DNA of 5,919 nt from an uncultured Prevotellaceae bacterium (GCA_958404085.1 CATXZX010000133.1:1-5919), one strand, 5' to 3'. Positions 1-5,919 are shown, counted from the first letter of the stretch. A program made the numbers and translations. Notes: generated by a model not told the origin, from the sequence alone.

Positions 1-590
1 TATTTGTAATCCAGTGAACGGCAGTCCAAGCGTACGAGGCTTCCTGCTTTACCGAATACGGATGCAAACTGGTCCATAATACCGCAGTTGACACCGACAT
101 AGTTGTGTTCCGTTGCCTGGCCGACTTTAGCCAACGTAAATTTGTCCAGTTTGTTGTCGCCGAAGAGGTCGTTGAGTGCAAATGCGAACGTACTTTCCAG
201 CGCAGCGGAGGATGACATGCCTGCGCCCAATGGAACATCGCCGGCAAAAGCCGTATTGAAACCGTCTACGGGAACTCCCAGTTTCATCATTTCGCGGCAG
301 ACGCCGAAAATGTAGCGGAAGTGGCTGGCGCTGGGACCTTTTTCGTCGTCCAGACTGAATTCTACGTAGTCTTTCAGGTCGATGGAGTACGCTCTTACCT
401 TACGTGTTCCGTTCGGTTTGATTTCGGCCATGATGCCTTGTTCTACGGCGCCGGGAAATACGAAACCGCAGTTATAGTCTGTGTGTTCGCCAATCAGGTT
501 AATGCGTCCGGGTGAAGCATAGATAGAACCTGTGGTGCCGTCGAAGTGCTCGATAAAACGGCTTCTGATGTCATCGATTTTTAATTTCAT
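1..590 (-). CDS. galK: Galactokinase, N-terminal half (3' end beyond left edge)
   Basis: Galactokinase phosphorylates alpha-D-galactose with ATP to galactose-1-phosphate in the cytoplasm, the first committed step of the Leloir pathway. The window holds 196 N-terminal codons; the family is about 380-390 residues, so roughly half the gene lies past the left edge. The ATG is at 588-590. The galactokinase signature GRINLIGEHTDYN is at residues 28-40, with the sugar-binding Glu35, His36 and Asp38. The GHMP-kinase phosphate-binding loop PLGAGMSSSAAL is at 120-131. The motif CGIMDQFAS at 169-177 carries Asp173, equivalent to the catalytic Asp of bacterial GalK. No frameshift or missing key residue is visible. 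It lies 48 nt downstream of the transporter stop with no hairpin between, so it is probably the third gene of the operon started at galM. There is no strong Shine-Dalgarno sequence, as is usual in Bacteroidota. The assignment over other GHMP kinases is secure because of the GEHTDYN motif. Confidence 0.97.
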   Translation of the reverse strand, partial: MKLKIDDIRSRFIEHFDGTTGSIYASPGRINLIGEHTDYNCGFVFPGAVEQGIMAEIKPNGTRKVRAYSIDLKDYVEFSLDDEKGPSASHFRYIFGVCREMMKLGVPVDGFNTAFAGDVPLGAGMSSSAALESTFAFALNDLFGDNKLDKFTLAKVGQATEHNYVGVNCGIMDQFASVFGKAGSLVRLDCRSLDYK

Positions 591-638
591 GATGCGAACT
601 GTATTTATGGGGTGAGTAAATAGAGATTGTTATACCAT

Positions 639-1889
639 TTATTTGTTTGCGGGCTTTGAACCTACGAGCGCGTAGAAAAGCAAGTATGCAGCACAGAACA
701 TAACTACCCAGTAGCTGGTCATGTAGTTTGTCATATCTGCAACCCATCCTTGGATAGCCACCATGACGGCACAACCGAATACCATGGTCATGAAGATACC
801 GCTGGCGATGGCTGTGTATTTGCCGAGTCCCTCGACTGCCATGTTGAAGATTCCTCCCCACATAACGGAGGTGCAAAGACCGACGAGCAGGAATGCGAAG
901 ATTCCAACCGGCACTTCCTGCCAGATCATGGTCAGGTTACCCCAGTCGATACCCGGGACATTTACCGTTGAAGTCTCGGGAGCAAACATGCCGAAGCCGA
1001 CCAGCAGGAGCGTGGCCGTAGAAACAACGGTAATCTGGGTGCGGCTCGATACCTTGCCGCCGATGCTACCGCCTACAAAACGGCCTACCAACATCATCAG
1101 CCAGTAAACAGCTACGATGAGGCCCACGGTGCTTGCCGGGATGCCGCTGGCTGTCAGGTACTGAAGGATGTATGTCGGAACACCAACTTCGATTCCCATA
1201 TAGAGGAAGATGGCGATAACACCGAGTACGAAGTGACGGTATTGCATGGCGCCTTTGATGAGTTCGGTGTCGACGGGTGCCTGTTCGGGTTCTTCGATTT
1301 TAGTGAGCGCGATGACGATGAATGCGATGACAAAGATGGCAAGGGCAATCATCAGGGCCGGTGTGGCGTCGGCGATGTGTGCTTTGGTGGCATCTCCGAT
1401 AAGTGCGCCCATGATGATGTATACGGCTACTGCGGCAGAGCTGTTGAACACACCACCGATCTGGATAAACTGGTTTCCTTTGTTACCGCCGCCGCCGAGA
1501 AGGTTGAGCATGGGGTTGACAACGCAGTTGAGGATACACATGGTCAGGCCGCTGATAAATGCGCCGATCAGGTAAACGAGGAAAGCGCTGTCGCGGCCTA
1601 CGTGTCCGCTAAGCCATTGGATAAGAATACCTATGATACCGACGAACAGACCGATAAGGGCTGTTTTCTTGTAGCCGAATTTGGCTATCAGCATACCGGC
1701 GGGGATACCCATTACCAGGTAGGCGATGAAGTTACCGTAGTTTCCGATCTGTGCAAGTACGTTGCTTGCGCCGAAATCGTTTTTAACGATGACTGCCATC
1801 GGTGAGCAGAGATTGGTCACGAAGGCAATCATTGCGAAGAGGGCAATCATGATGATAATTGCTCCCCATTGTTTTTGTTGTTGACTCAT
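639..1889 (-). CDS. MFS sugar transporter, FucP/GluP (glucose/galactose) family
   Basis: This is a complete 416-residue inner-membrane protein with about 12 hydrophobic segments, the usual size for a major facilitator sugar transporter. The FucP/GluP family is indicated by IPAGMLIAKFGYKK at residues 62-75 (the loop 2-3 region), NPMLNLLG at 125-132 followed by a glycine run, and QIGGVFNS at 143-150, matching the family's NP..LG and A..FNS motifs. A hydrophilic stretch near 197-212 fits the central cytoplasmic loop between the two six-helix halves, and Glu234 lies in the next helix. Its position between a mutarotase and galactokinase suggests galactose and/or glucose as substrate; proteins in this position are commonly annotated glucose/galactose transporter. 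Compared with E. coli FucP, the two proton-coupling acids appear replaced (Ser29 for Asp46, Asn121 for Glu135), so its energetics may differ. It is 39 nt downstream of galM and 48 nt upstream of galK. Family is certain; exact sugar is inferred from context. Confidence 0.93.
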   Translation of the reverse strand: MSQQQKQWGAIIIMIALFAMIAFVTNLCSPMAVIVKNDFGASNVLAQIGNYGNFIAYLVMGIPAGMLIAKFGYKKTALIGLFVGIIGILIQWLSGHVGRDSAFLVYLIGAFISGLTMCILNCVVNPMLNLLGGGGNKGNQFIQIGGVFNSSAAVAVYIIMGALIGDATKAHIADATPALMIALAIFVIAFIVIALTKIEEPEQAPVDTELIKGAMQYRHFVLGVIAIFLYMGIEVGVPTYILQYLTASGIPASTVGLIVAVYWLMMLVGRFVGGSIGGKVSSRTQITVVSTATLLLVGFGMFAPETSTVNVPGIDWGNLTMIWQEVPVGIFAFLLVGLCTSVMWGGIFNMAVEGLGKYTAIASGIFMTMVFGCAVMVAIQGWVADMTNYMTSYWVVMFCAAYLLFYALVGSKPANK

Positions 1890-1928
1890 GATTTTTTTGT
1901 TTTTGTTAGGTGTTTATTTGAATTTGTT

Positions 1929-2999
1929 TTAATTTTCAACGTCGAATTTGTAGATTGTTTTCTGTGTGTAGACTTCGCCCGGTTTGAGGACAACGCTCGG
2001 GAAGTGAGGATGGTTGGGCGAATCGGGGAAGTGTTGTGCCTCGAAGCACAGTCCGCTTCGGCGACCGAATGTGGCGCCGTGCTGTCCTTTGTAGCCGTCG
2101 GCCCAGTTGTCGGAATAGAATTGTACGCCCGGTTCGGTCGTGTATACCGACATGCTGCGTCCCGATTTGGGTTCGATGACCTTGGCTGCGAAGCTCAGCT
2201 CTCCCGGATGCTTTTTGTTCAGGACGAACGTATGGTCGTAGCCTGCGCCGTTCTTGATCTGCTGGTGGTCGGCGTCGATGCGCTCACCGATGGTGTGGGG
2301 GGTGGTGAAGTCGAACGGCGTACTCTTGACGGATGCTATTTCGCCGGTCGGGATGGAGGTCTCGTCTACGGGAACGTAGAAATCGGCATTGATCTGGCAG
2401 ATGATGTCGTCGATAGTCGGAGTGGGAGACGCAATACCCGTCAGCGAGAAGAAACCGTGGCTCGTCATGTTGACAATCGTGTCTTCGTTTGTCGTTCGCT
2501 TGTAGTCGATAATCAGTTCGTTGTCGTTGGTGAACGTGTAGGTTACGGTCATATCCAATTCGCCCGGAAAGCCTTCTTCGCCGGCTGCCGATACGTAGTG
2601 TAGTTCTACACTTTGCGGGTTGATGCGTTTGGCATCCCATACCCGGGCGTGGAATCCGGTCGGTCCGCCGTGCAGGTGGTTCGGTCCGTTGTTTATGGCC
2701 AGGCTGTATTCTTTTTTATTCAAGGTGAATTTGCCTTTGCAGATGCGGTTGCCATAACGGCCTACCAAGGTGCTTAAAAATGGCTCGGGACTCTCTATAA
2801 CGTCTTTGATATTGTCGTGTCCCTGAATGACGTTTGCCACGCAACCGTTGCGGTCGGGCACCATGATGGCTACCAATGCACCTCCGTAGTTGGTAAATGC
2901 AACCTCAAAACCTTTATTGTTGGTCAAAATATAAAGATCGGTCTGCTTTCCGTCGATGGTTGTCTGAAAATCTTCAGGATTCAGTTTACATAATGCCAT
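1929..2999 (-). CDS. galM: Aldose 1-epimerase (mutarotase)
   Basis: GalM interconverts alpha and beta anomers of galactose and glucose, supplying the alpha form used by galactokinase. The 356-residue protein is full length for the family. It has no signal peptide (start MALCKLNPEDFQ), so it should be cytoplasmic, unlike secreted mutarotases. Conserved residues are in the expected order: Arg85 in GRYGNRI (80-86), His110 in NHLHGG (107-112), His181 in MTSHGFFSLTG (178-188), Asp255 in YDHTFVL (254-260), and the catalytic-base Glu320 in LCFEAQHFPDSP (317-328). The stretch around His181 departs from the usual TNHSYFNL-type signature (Ser180 for Asn, Phe184 for Tyr, Ser185 for Asn), but both catalytic-type histidines, the Asp and the Glu are kept, so activity is expected. 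It is the first gene of the minus-strand cluster, about 45 nt downstream of the predicted transcription start and 39 nt upstream of the transporter. The ATG at 2997-2999 follows an A-rich leader without a Shine-Dalgarno sequence. Confidence 0.95.
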   Translation of the reverse strand: MALCKLNPEDFQTTIDGKQTDLYILTNNKGFEVAFTNYGGALVAIMVPDRNGCVANVIQGHDNIKDVIESPEPFLSTLVGRYGNRICKGKFTLNKKEYSLAINNGPNHLHGGPTGFHARVWDAKRINPQSVELHYVSAAGEEGFPGELDMTVTYTFTNDNELIIDYKRTTNEDTIVNMTSHGFFSLTGIASPTPTIDDIICQINADFYVPVDETSIPTGEIASVKSTPFDFTTPHTIGERIDADHQQIKNGAGYDHTFVLNKKHPGELSFAAKVIEPKSGRSMSVYTTEPGVQFYSDNWADGYKGQHGATFGRRSGLCFEAQHFPDSPNHPHFPSVVLKPGEVYTQKTIYKFDVEN

Positions 3000-3051
3000 A
3001 AGTTTTATTTGTGTTTAGGTGTGGTTATATAATAGATTGTTTTCGTCTATG

Positions 3052-3082
3052 CAAAATAAATTAAAAGATTCGATTTAGCAAA
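3052..3082 (-). promoter_or_regulatory. Bacteroides-type promoter for the galM-transporter-galK operon
   Basis: Read on the minus strand, a -33 box TTTG (3082-3079) is followed after exactly 19 nt by TTATTTTG (3059-3052), which matches the Bacteroides -7 consensus TAnnTTTG at five of six fixed positions. Transcription would begin near 3045, giving a leader of about 45 nt before the galM ATG at 2999. Spacing and position both fit. No obvious operator palindrome overlaps the boxes, so regulation cannot be read from the sequence. Confidence 0.65.
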
Positions 3083-3125
3083 GAGTTTGTGCAAAAAAGG
3101 CATATTTATTATCAAAAATGGGCAA

Positions 3126-3177
3126 GGACCTTTTGGCGAGGTCTCAGGCGAAAAATAAAATAGTAGCCTGATTTTTT
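3126..3177 (+). terminator. Terminator-like tandem hairpins with T6, role unclear
   Basis: Two small stem-loops abut. The first pairs GACCT (3127-3131) with AGGTC (3139-3143) around a 7-nt loop. The second pairs TCAGGC (3144-3149) with GCCTGA (3166-3171) around a 16-nt A-rich loop, directly followed by six T at 3172-3177. In the plus orientation this resembles a weak intrinsic terminator, but no plus-strand gene lies upstream. It could end an antisense or small transcript, shield the lipoprotein promoter, or be chance in AT-rich DNA. The short stem and long loop keep confidence low. Confidence 0.25.
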
Positions 3178-3293
3178 GAAAAACAACGGAGATAAAAACA
3201 AAAACAAGGGCGTGTGTGAAGAAGAGAACCGTTCGTTTGCCTATAATCGCTTGGGGATGTACATGTTTTATTTTTATATTTTTTATTGGGATG

Positions 3294-3324
3294 CTTTTCG
3301 GACTGCTGAATTTTGTTACCTTTG
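3294..3324 (+). promoter_or_regulatory. Bacteroides-type promoter for the lipoprotein gene
   Basis: TACCTTTG at 3317-3324 matches the Bacteroides -7 consensus TAnnTTTG at every fixed position. The -33 box is weak: the best candidates are CTTT at 3294-3297 (19-nt spacer) or TTTT at 3295-3298 (18-nt spacer) instead of TTTG. Transcription would begin near 3331, leaving a leader of roughly 37 nt before the ATG at 3368. This position excludes the more upstream in-frame ATG at 3176 as the start codon for this transcript. Confidence 0.65.
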
Positions 3325-3367
3325 CGAGGTAAATTTAGTATTAATTGGAATAAATGAAATAGAAAGA

Positions 3368-4204
3368 ATGAGAAGTTCCATTGTGCCGCTTTTGTTCGTG
3401 TCTGTCGGAGTGTTGATGTCGTGTCGTTCGACAGGCAAACTGATCATCAGCGAAGAAAACTATTTAGAGGCTGACAGACAGTTATGGAAAAACTATGAAC
3501 AGGCAGGTACAGCGATTGTTATGCAACAACGTACTCACCCCGAGCTAAAGGATTCGCTGAAGAACGTCTTGCAGCAAGTATTGGAGCGGGTACAGGCAGA
3601 TAACGCTGATTTGGCGGTACGGTATGCTACCGTACCCAGTGCATTGCATAGGGTGTATATGGTGAGAGACGAAGTGGGGAAGGACCGATTGAAAAAAGTA
3701 CTGGCCCGACTCCCAGACAGTCTGAAGAATAATGTATATGCGGGTTATATCCGTCGTTACATTGAAACGAAACAATTGGTGAAAGGTGACAAGTATGTTT
3801 CGTTTGATTGCCAGACTGCTTCCGGGGAGAAATATGACTGGGGCGCACTTGCGAACAAAAATGTGTTGCTCTTGTTCGATGGCCTTGAATGTATGGGGCA
3901 GATGAACAGGGATTATTTACGGAACCTGTCGGCGAAAACCGACCGCTGCGATTTGGAAATCCTCGTCTATCGTAAATGCAGCAGTCTTGAAGAGTTGAAG
4001 AAAGATCAGGAGATGTATCCGTATTGTACGCTTGTTTCGGATTTTCAGATTGAAGGAAATCCGATGAATATCATTTATAACTCGCAATCCACTCCGACTT
4101 GCTTCCTGATTGACCGAGATGGAGTTATTCGGGAAATTAGCATGGGACTTGATTCGGATGGATTCGACCGATTTCTGAGGGCGGACGGATGTCTGAAAGA
4201 GTAG
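3368..4204 (+). CDS. Lipoprotein with a degenerate thioredoxin-like (TlpA/AhpC-type) domain
   Basis: The 278-residue product is probably a lipid-anchored envelope protein. I choose the ATG at 3368 although the frame is open back to 3176: from 3368 the protein begins with a short charged start, a hydrophobic core (residues 5-17) and a lipobox LMSC with Cys19, while the extension holds a promoter -7 box and no domain. No clear surface-export signal follows the Cys, so a periplasm-facing location is likelier. Residues about 28-140 are mostly helical and charged. Residues about 143-270 look like a thioredoxin fold of the type found in Bacteroidota TlpA-like lipoproteins: a strand NVLLLFDG (165-172), the active-site position ECMGQ (174-178), the cis-proline motif STPT (241-244) and the strand CFLIDRDGVIRE (245-256). 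Cys175 aligns with the first active-site Cys; the second is Gln178, so a normal dithiol mechanism is unlikely. Function is unknown: a structural, single-cysteine redox or stress-sensing role are all possible. It converges with aspS. Confidence 0.85.
   Translation: MRSSIVPLLFVSVGVLMSCRSTGKLIISEENYLEADRQLWKNYEQAGTAIVMQQRTHPELKDSLKNVLQQVLERVQADNADLAVRYATVPSALHRVYMVRDEVGKDRLKKVLARLPDSLKNNVYAGYIRRYIETKQLVKGDKYVSFDCQTASGEKYDWGALANKNVLLLFDGLECMGQMNRDYLRNLSAKTDRCDLEILVYRKCSSLEELKKDQEMYPYCTLVSDFQIEGNPMNIIYNSQSTPTCFLIDRDGVIREISMGLDSDGFDRFLRADGCLKE
3616..3636. repeat. Perfect intragenic hairpin, 9-bp arms
   Basis: GGTACGGTA (3616-3624) and TACCGTACC (3628-3636) are perfect inverted repeats separated by only three bases, inside the lipoprotein coding sequence (residues within AVRYATVPS). 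No T-tract follows, so it is not an evident terminator. It may be a protein-binding palindrome, an mRNA structure, or chance. Confidence 0.5.
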
Positions 4205-4224
4205 GAAACGTTTGTGTAGATAGA

Positions 4225-4295
4225 ACCGGTCCTTTACCGACAGCGGGAGGTAGATGCGTAAAAGCATCTACCTCCCGCTGTCGGTAAAGGACGGT
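4225..4295. terminator. Long near-perfect hairpin between convergent genes, probable bidirectional terminator
   Basis: The arms 4229-4257 and 4264-4292 are perfectly complementary over 29 bp around a 6-nt loop GTAAAA (4258-4263). Across a single bulged G (4228), three more pairs form (4225-4227 with 4293-4295), giving a 32-bp stem. It starts 20 nt after the lipoprotein stop and ends 11 nt before the aspS stop on the other strand, so it fills nearly the whole 102-nt gap and can fold in transcripts from either side. Position suggests a shared terminator, but neither side has a T-tract, and the stem is much longer than an ordinary intrinsic terminator. It might act instead by stalling or stabilising 3' ends, or be a REP/MITE-like dispersed repeat. 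No target-site duplication is evident. Confidence 0.65.
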
Positions 4296-4306
4296 GTGCG
4301 GCCTTT

Positions 4307-5919
4307 CTATTTGGCCGTCATTTCAACTTTAAGGTTCAATTCGTTCAGTTGGCTGATGTCTAAGCTGGACGGAGCATCCAGCATGACGTCGCGACCCGAG
4401 TTGTTCTTGGGGAATGCGATGCAGTCGCGGATGCTGTCAAGCCCGGCAAACAGCGATACCCAACGGTCCAGACCGTATGCAAGGCCTCCGTGGGGAGGTG
4501 CGCCGTATTTGAAGGCATTCATCAGGAATCCGAATTGTTCTTGTGCTTTTTCGGGCGTAAAACCTAATATCTTAAATATTTTTGCCTGCAGGATGCTGTC
4601 GTGGATACGGATGGAACCGCCGCCCACTTCCACGCCGTTGCATACCATGTCGTAGGCATTGGCACGAACGCGGGCCGGGTCTGTATCCAGATAGGGTATA
4701 TCTTCTGGTTTGGGTGAGGTGAAGGGGTGGTGCATGGCCATCAGGCGCTGTTCTTCGTCGCTCCATTCGAACATGGGGAAGTCGACAACCCACAATAAGG
4801 CGAATTTGTTTTTATCGCGAAGACCCAGGCGCGAACCCATCTCCAGACGGAGTTCGCACAACTGCTTACGTGCTTTCATCGCATTGTCGCCGCTGATAAA
4901 CAGCAGTAAGTCGCCGGGGGCGGCATCCATGGCTTTTTTCAAATTATTCAGGACTTCCGGAGTATAGAATTTGTCAACGGAACTCTTGACACTTCCGTCT
5001 TCTTGTACACGGGCGTATACCAATCCCTTGGCTCCGATTTGCGGACTCTTGACGAAGTCTGTCAGTTGATCCAGTTGCTTGCGGGTATAAGAGGCGCACC
5101 CTTTGGCGTTGATACCTCCGATGTATTCGGCTTCGTTGAAGACACCGAATGTACCAGTTCCTTTTAATACATCCATAACTTCCACGAATTCCATACCAAA
5201 GCGCATGTCCGGTTTATCGGAACCGAAGCGGCGCATGGCCTCGGACCACGGCAGACGCAGGAAGGGTTCGGTGATTTCGTAATTGCGGACTTCTTTGAAT
5301 AGATATTTGGCCATTTCTTCAAACAATCCGATGACATCGTCCTGCTCGACGAAACTCATTTCGCAGTCTATCTGCGTGAATTCTGGCTGACGATCGGCGC
5401 GCAAGTCTTCATCGCGGAAGCATTTTACAATCTGGAAATAGCGGTCCATACCCGCTACCATGAGCAATTGTTTCAGAATCTGCGGACTTTGCGGCAGTGC
5501 ATAGAATTGTCCGGGATTCATACGCGACGGAACGACGAAATCGCGGGCTCCTTCAGGAGTGGAACCGACCAGAACCGGAGTCTCTATCTCTAAGAATCCT
5601 TTTTGATCCAGGAAACGGCGTACTTCGAGGCATACTTTGTGGCGCAGTTCCAAGTTGTGGCGCACTACGTTGCGACGCAGGTCCAAATAACGATATTTCA
5701 TGCGCAATTCGTCGCCTCCGTCTGTTTTATCCTCGATGGTAAAAGGCGGAACTTCCGAGGCATTCAGAATATTCAGGGCACTGACGATGATTTCAATCTC
5801 TCCCGTTGGTAATTTGTCATTTTTGTTTGAACGTTCGCATACTTCTCCTTCAGCTTGAATGACGTATTCACGTCCCAATTTGTTTGCCTGAGCGCACAAA
5901 TCGGCATTTACTTCATCAT
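4307..5919 (-). CDS. aspS: Aspartyl-tRNA synthetase (N-terminus beyond right edge)
   Basis: AspRS charges tRNA-Asp with aspartate in the cytoplasm and is essential. The frame is open to the right edge: the last codons in the window read DEVNADLCAQANKLGREYV, typical of the end of the N-terminal anticodon-binding OB domain, so the TTG at 5899 is an internal Leu codon and not the start. 536 complete residues are visible; bacterial AspRS is about 585-590, so about 50 are missing. Numbering from the first full codon, QSPQ is at 143-146, class II motif 2 FRDEDLRADRQPEFTQID at 167-184 and motif 3 GGLAYGLDRW at 477-486. The segment between them (about 290-410) is the GAD insertion that marks the bacterial type of AspRS as opposed to the shorter archaeal/eukaryotic type. 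The C-terminal AFPKNNSGRDVMLDAPS is characteristic of this family. The stop is TAG at 4307-4309. The promoter lies outside the window. Confidence 0.98.
   Translation of the reverse strand, partial: DEVNADLCAQANKLGREYVIQAEGEVCERSNKNDKLPTGEIEIIVSALNILNASEVPPFTIEDKTDGGDELRMKYRYLDLRRNVVRHNLELRHKVCLEVRRFLDQKGFLEIETPVLVGSTPEGARDFVVPSRMNPGQFYALPQSPQILKQLLMVAGMDRYFQIVKCFRDEDLRADRQPEFTQIDCEMSFVEQDDVIGLFEEMAKYLFKEVRNYEITEPFLRLPWSEAMRRFGSDKPDMRFGMEFVEVMDVLKGTGTFGVFNEAEYIGGINAKGCASYTRKQLDQLTDFVKSPQIGAKGLVYARVQEDGSVKSSVDKFYTPEVLNNLKKAMDAAPGDLLLFISGDNAMKARKQLCELRLEMGSRLGLRDKNKFALLWVVDFPMFEWSDEEQRLMAMHHPFTSPKPEDIPYLDTDPARVRANAYDMVCNGVEVGGGSIRIHDSILQAKIFKILGFTPEKAQEQFGFLMNAFKYGAPPHGGLAYGLDRWVSLFAGLDSIRDCIAFPKNNSGRDVMLDAPSSLDISQLNELNLKVEMTAK

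Larger units (their letters stand above)
3000..3367. other. Divergent intergenic region, galM / lipoprotein gene
   Basis: This 368-nt AT-rich stretch separates the divergently transcribed galM cluster and lipoprotein gene. It contains a minus-strand promoter near 3052-3082, a plus-strand promoter near 3294-3324, and two adjacent small stem-loops at 3126-3171 followed by six T. An open frame on the plus strand runs through 3176-3367 continuous with the lipoprotein gene, but it lacks coding character (Lys/Asn-rich then Phe/Tyr-rich) and contains the promoter -7 box, so I treat it as non-coding. A perfect TATAAT at 3242-3247 has no matching -35 and is not the Bacteroides promoter type. No tRNA or recognisable riboswitch is seen. 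Confidence 0.7.

Noticed and set aside
103..515. Two short plus-strand open frames opposite galK
   Set aside because: The minus strand is unbroken galactokinase with canonical motifs; the short frames are shadows.
571..876. Minus-strand 101-codon frame overlapping the transporter and galK start
   Set aside because: It lies out of frame inside the transporter 3' end; it has no domain and an unusual Arg/His/Cys-rich composition.
1233..1805. Plus-strand open frame of 190 codons opposite the transporter
   Set aside because: It is a shadow of a hydrophobic membrane-protein gene; the Asp/Cys/Gly-rich translation has no domain and no promoter.
1869..2603. Plus-strand open frame of 244 codons opposite galM
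   Set aside because: It is antisense to a well-supported galM with all catalytic residues, has no recognisable domain or credible promoter, and its Val/Arg/Asp/Gly-rich composition is what the reverse complement of this gene produces.
3242..3247. Perfect TATAAT, an E. coli-style -10 box
   Set aside because: There is no TTGACA-like box about 17 nt upstream, and Bacteroides promoters use TAnnTTTG; in AT-rich DNA this is likely chance.
3917..4267. Short frames on both strands sharing the peptide IYLPLSVKD near the convergent gap
   Set aside because: The shared peptide arises because both frames read through the arms of the long palindrome; it is not evidence of a duplicated gene.
5897..5899. 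TTG as the start codon of aspS
   Set aside because: The frame stays open to the window edge and the upstream codons DEVNAD continue conserved AspRS sequence, so the TTG is an internal leucine.
5908..5919. ATG ATG AAG TAA at the right edge on the minus strand as a mini-ORF
   Set aside because: It is out of frame with aspS and lies inside the aspS coding region, so it is coincidental.

Overview
This window looks like chromosomal DNA from Bacteroides or a close relative. Two divergent promoters fit the Bacteroides -33/-7 pattern (TTTG, a 19-21 nt spacer, TAnnTTTG), the stretches before start codons are A-rich and lack clear Shine-Dalgarno sequences, and the encoded proteins have the character of that group. 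From memory, the order galactokinase, sugar transporter, aldose 1-epimerase also occurs in B. thetaiotaomicron; I could not check this. I see no transposase, integrase, CRISPR array, tRNA or rRNA.

Layout: (1) 1-2999, minus strand, is a three-gene galactose/glucose cluster transcribed right to left: galM (mutarotase), a FucP/GluP-type MFS sugar transporter, then galK (galactokinase), which runs off the left edge. Gaps are only 39 and 48 nt with no hairpin between genes, so one operon is likely, driven by a promoter at about 3052-3082. (2) 3000-3367 is the divergent intergenic region. It holds that promoter, a terminator-like hairpin pair of unknown role, and a plus-strand promoter with a perfect -7 box. 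(3) 3368-4204, plus strand, encodes a lipoprotein with a thioredoxin-like C-terminal domain whose active-site CxxC is reduced to one cysteine. (4) 4225-4295 is a very long, almost perfect hairpin between two convergent genes. (5) 4307 to the right edge, minus strand, is aspS (aspartyl-tRNA synthetase), lacking only its N-terminus because of the window boundary.

How the genes fit together: the transporter brings hexose across the inner membrane, GalM interconverts its alpha and beta anomers, and GalK phosphorylates alpha-galactose to galactose-1-phosphate, the entry to the Leloir pathway. The lipoprotein and aspS have no evident functional link to the sugar genes.

I found no convincing new multi-gene system. 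The observations most worth a second look are the 29-bp perfect hairpin between the convergent genes, the degenerate thioredoxin-fold lipoprotein, and the transporter's loss of the acidic residues that couple protons in E. coli FucP.
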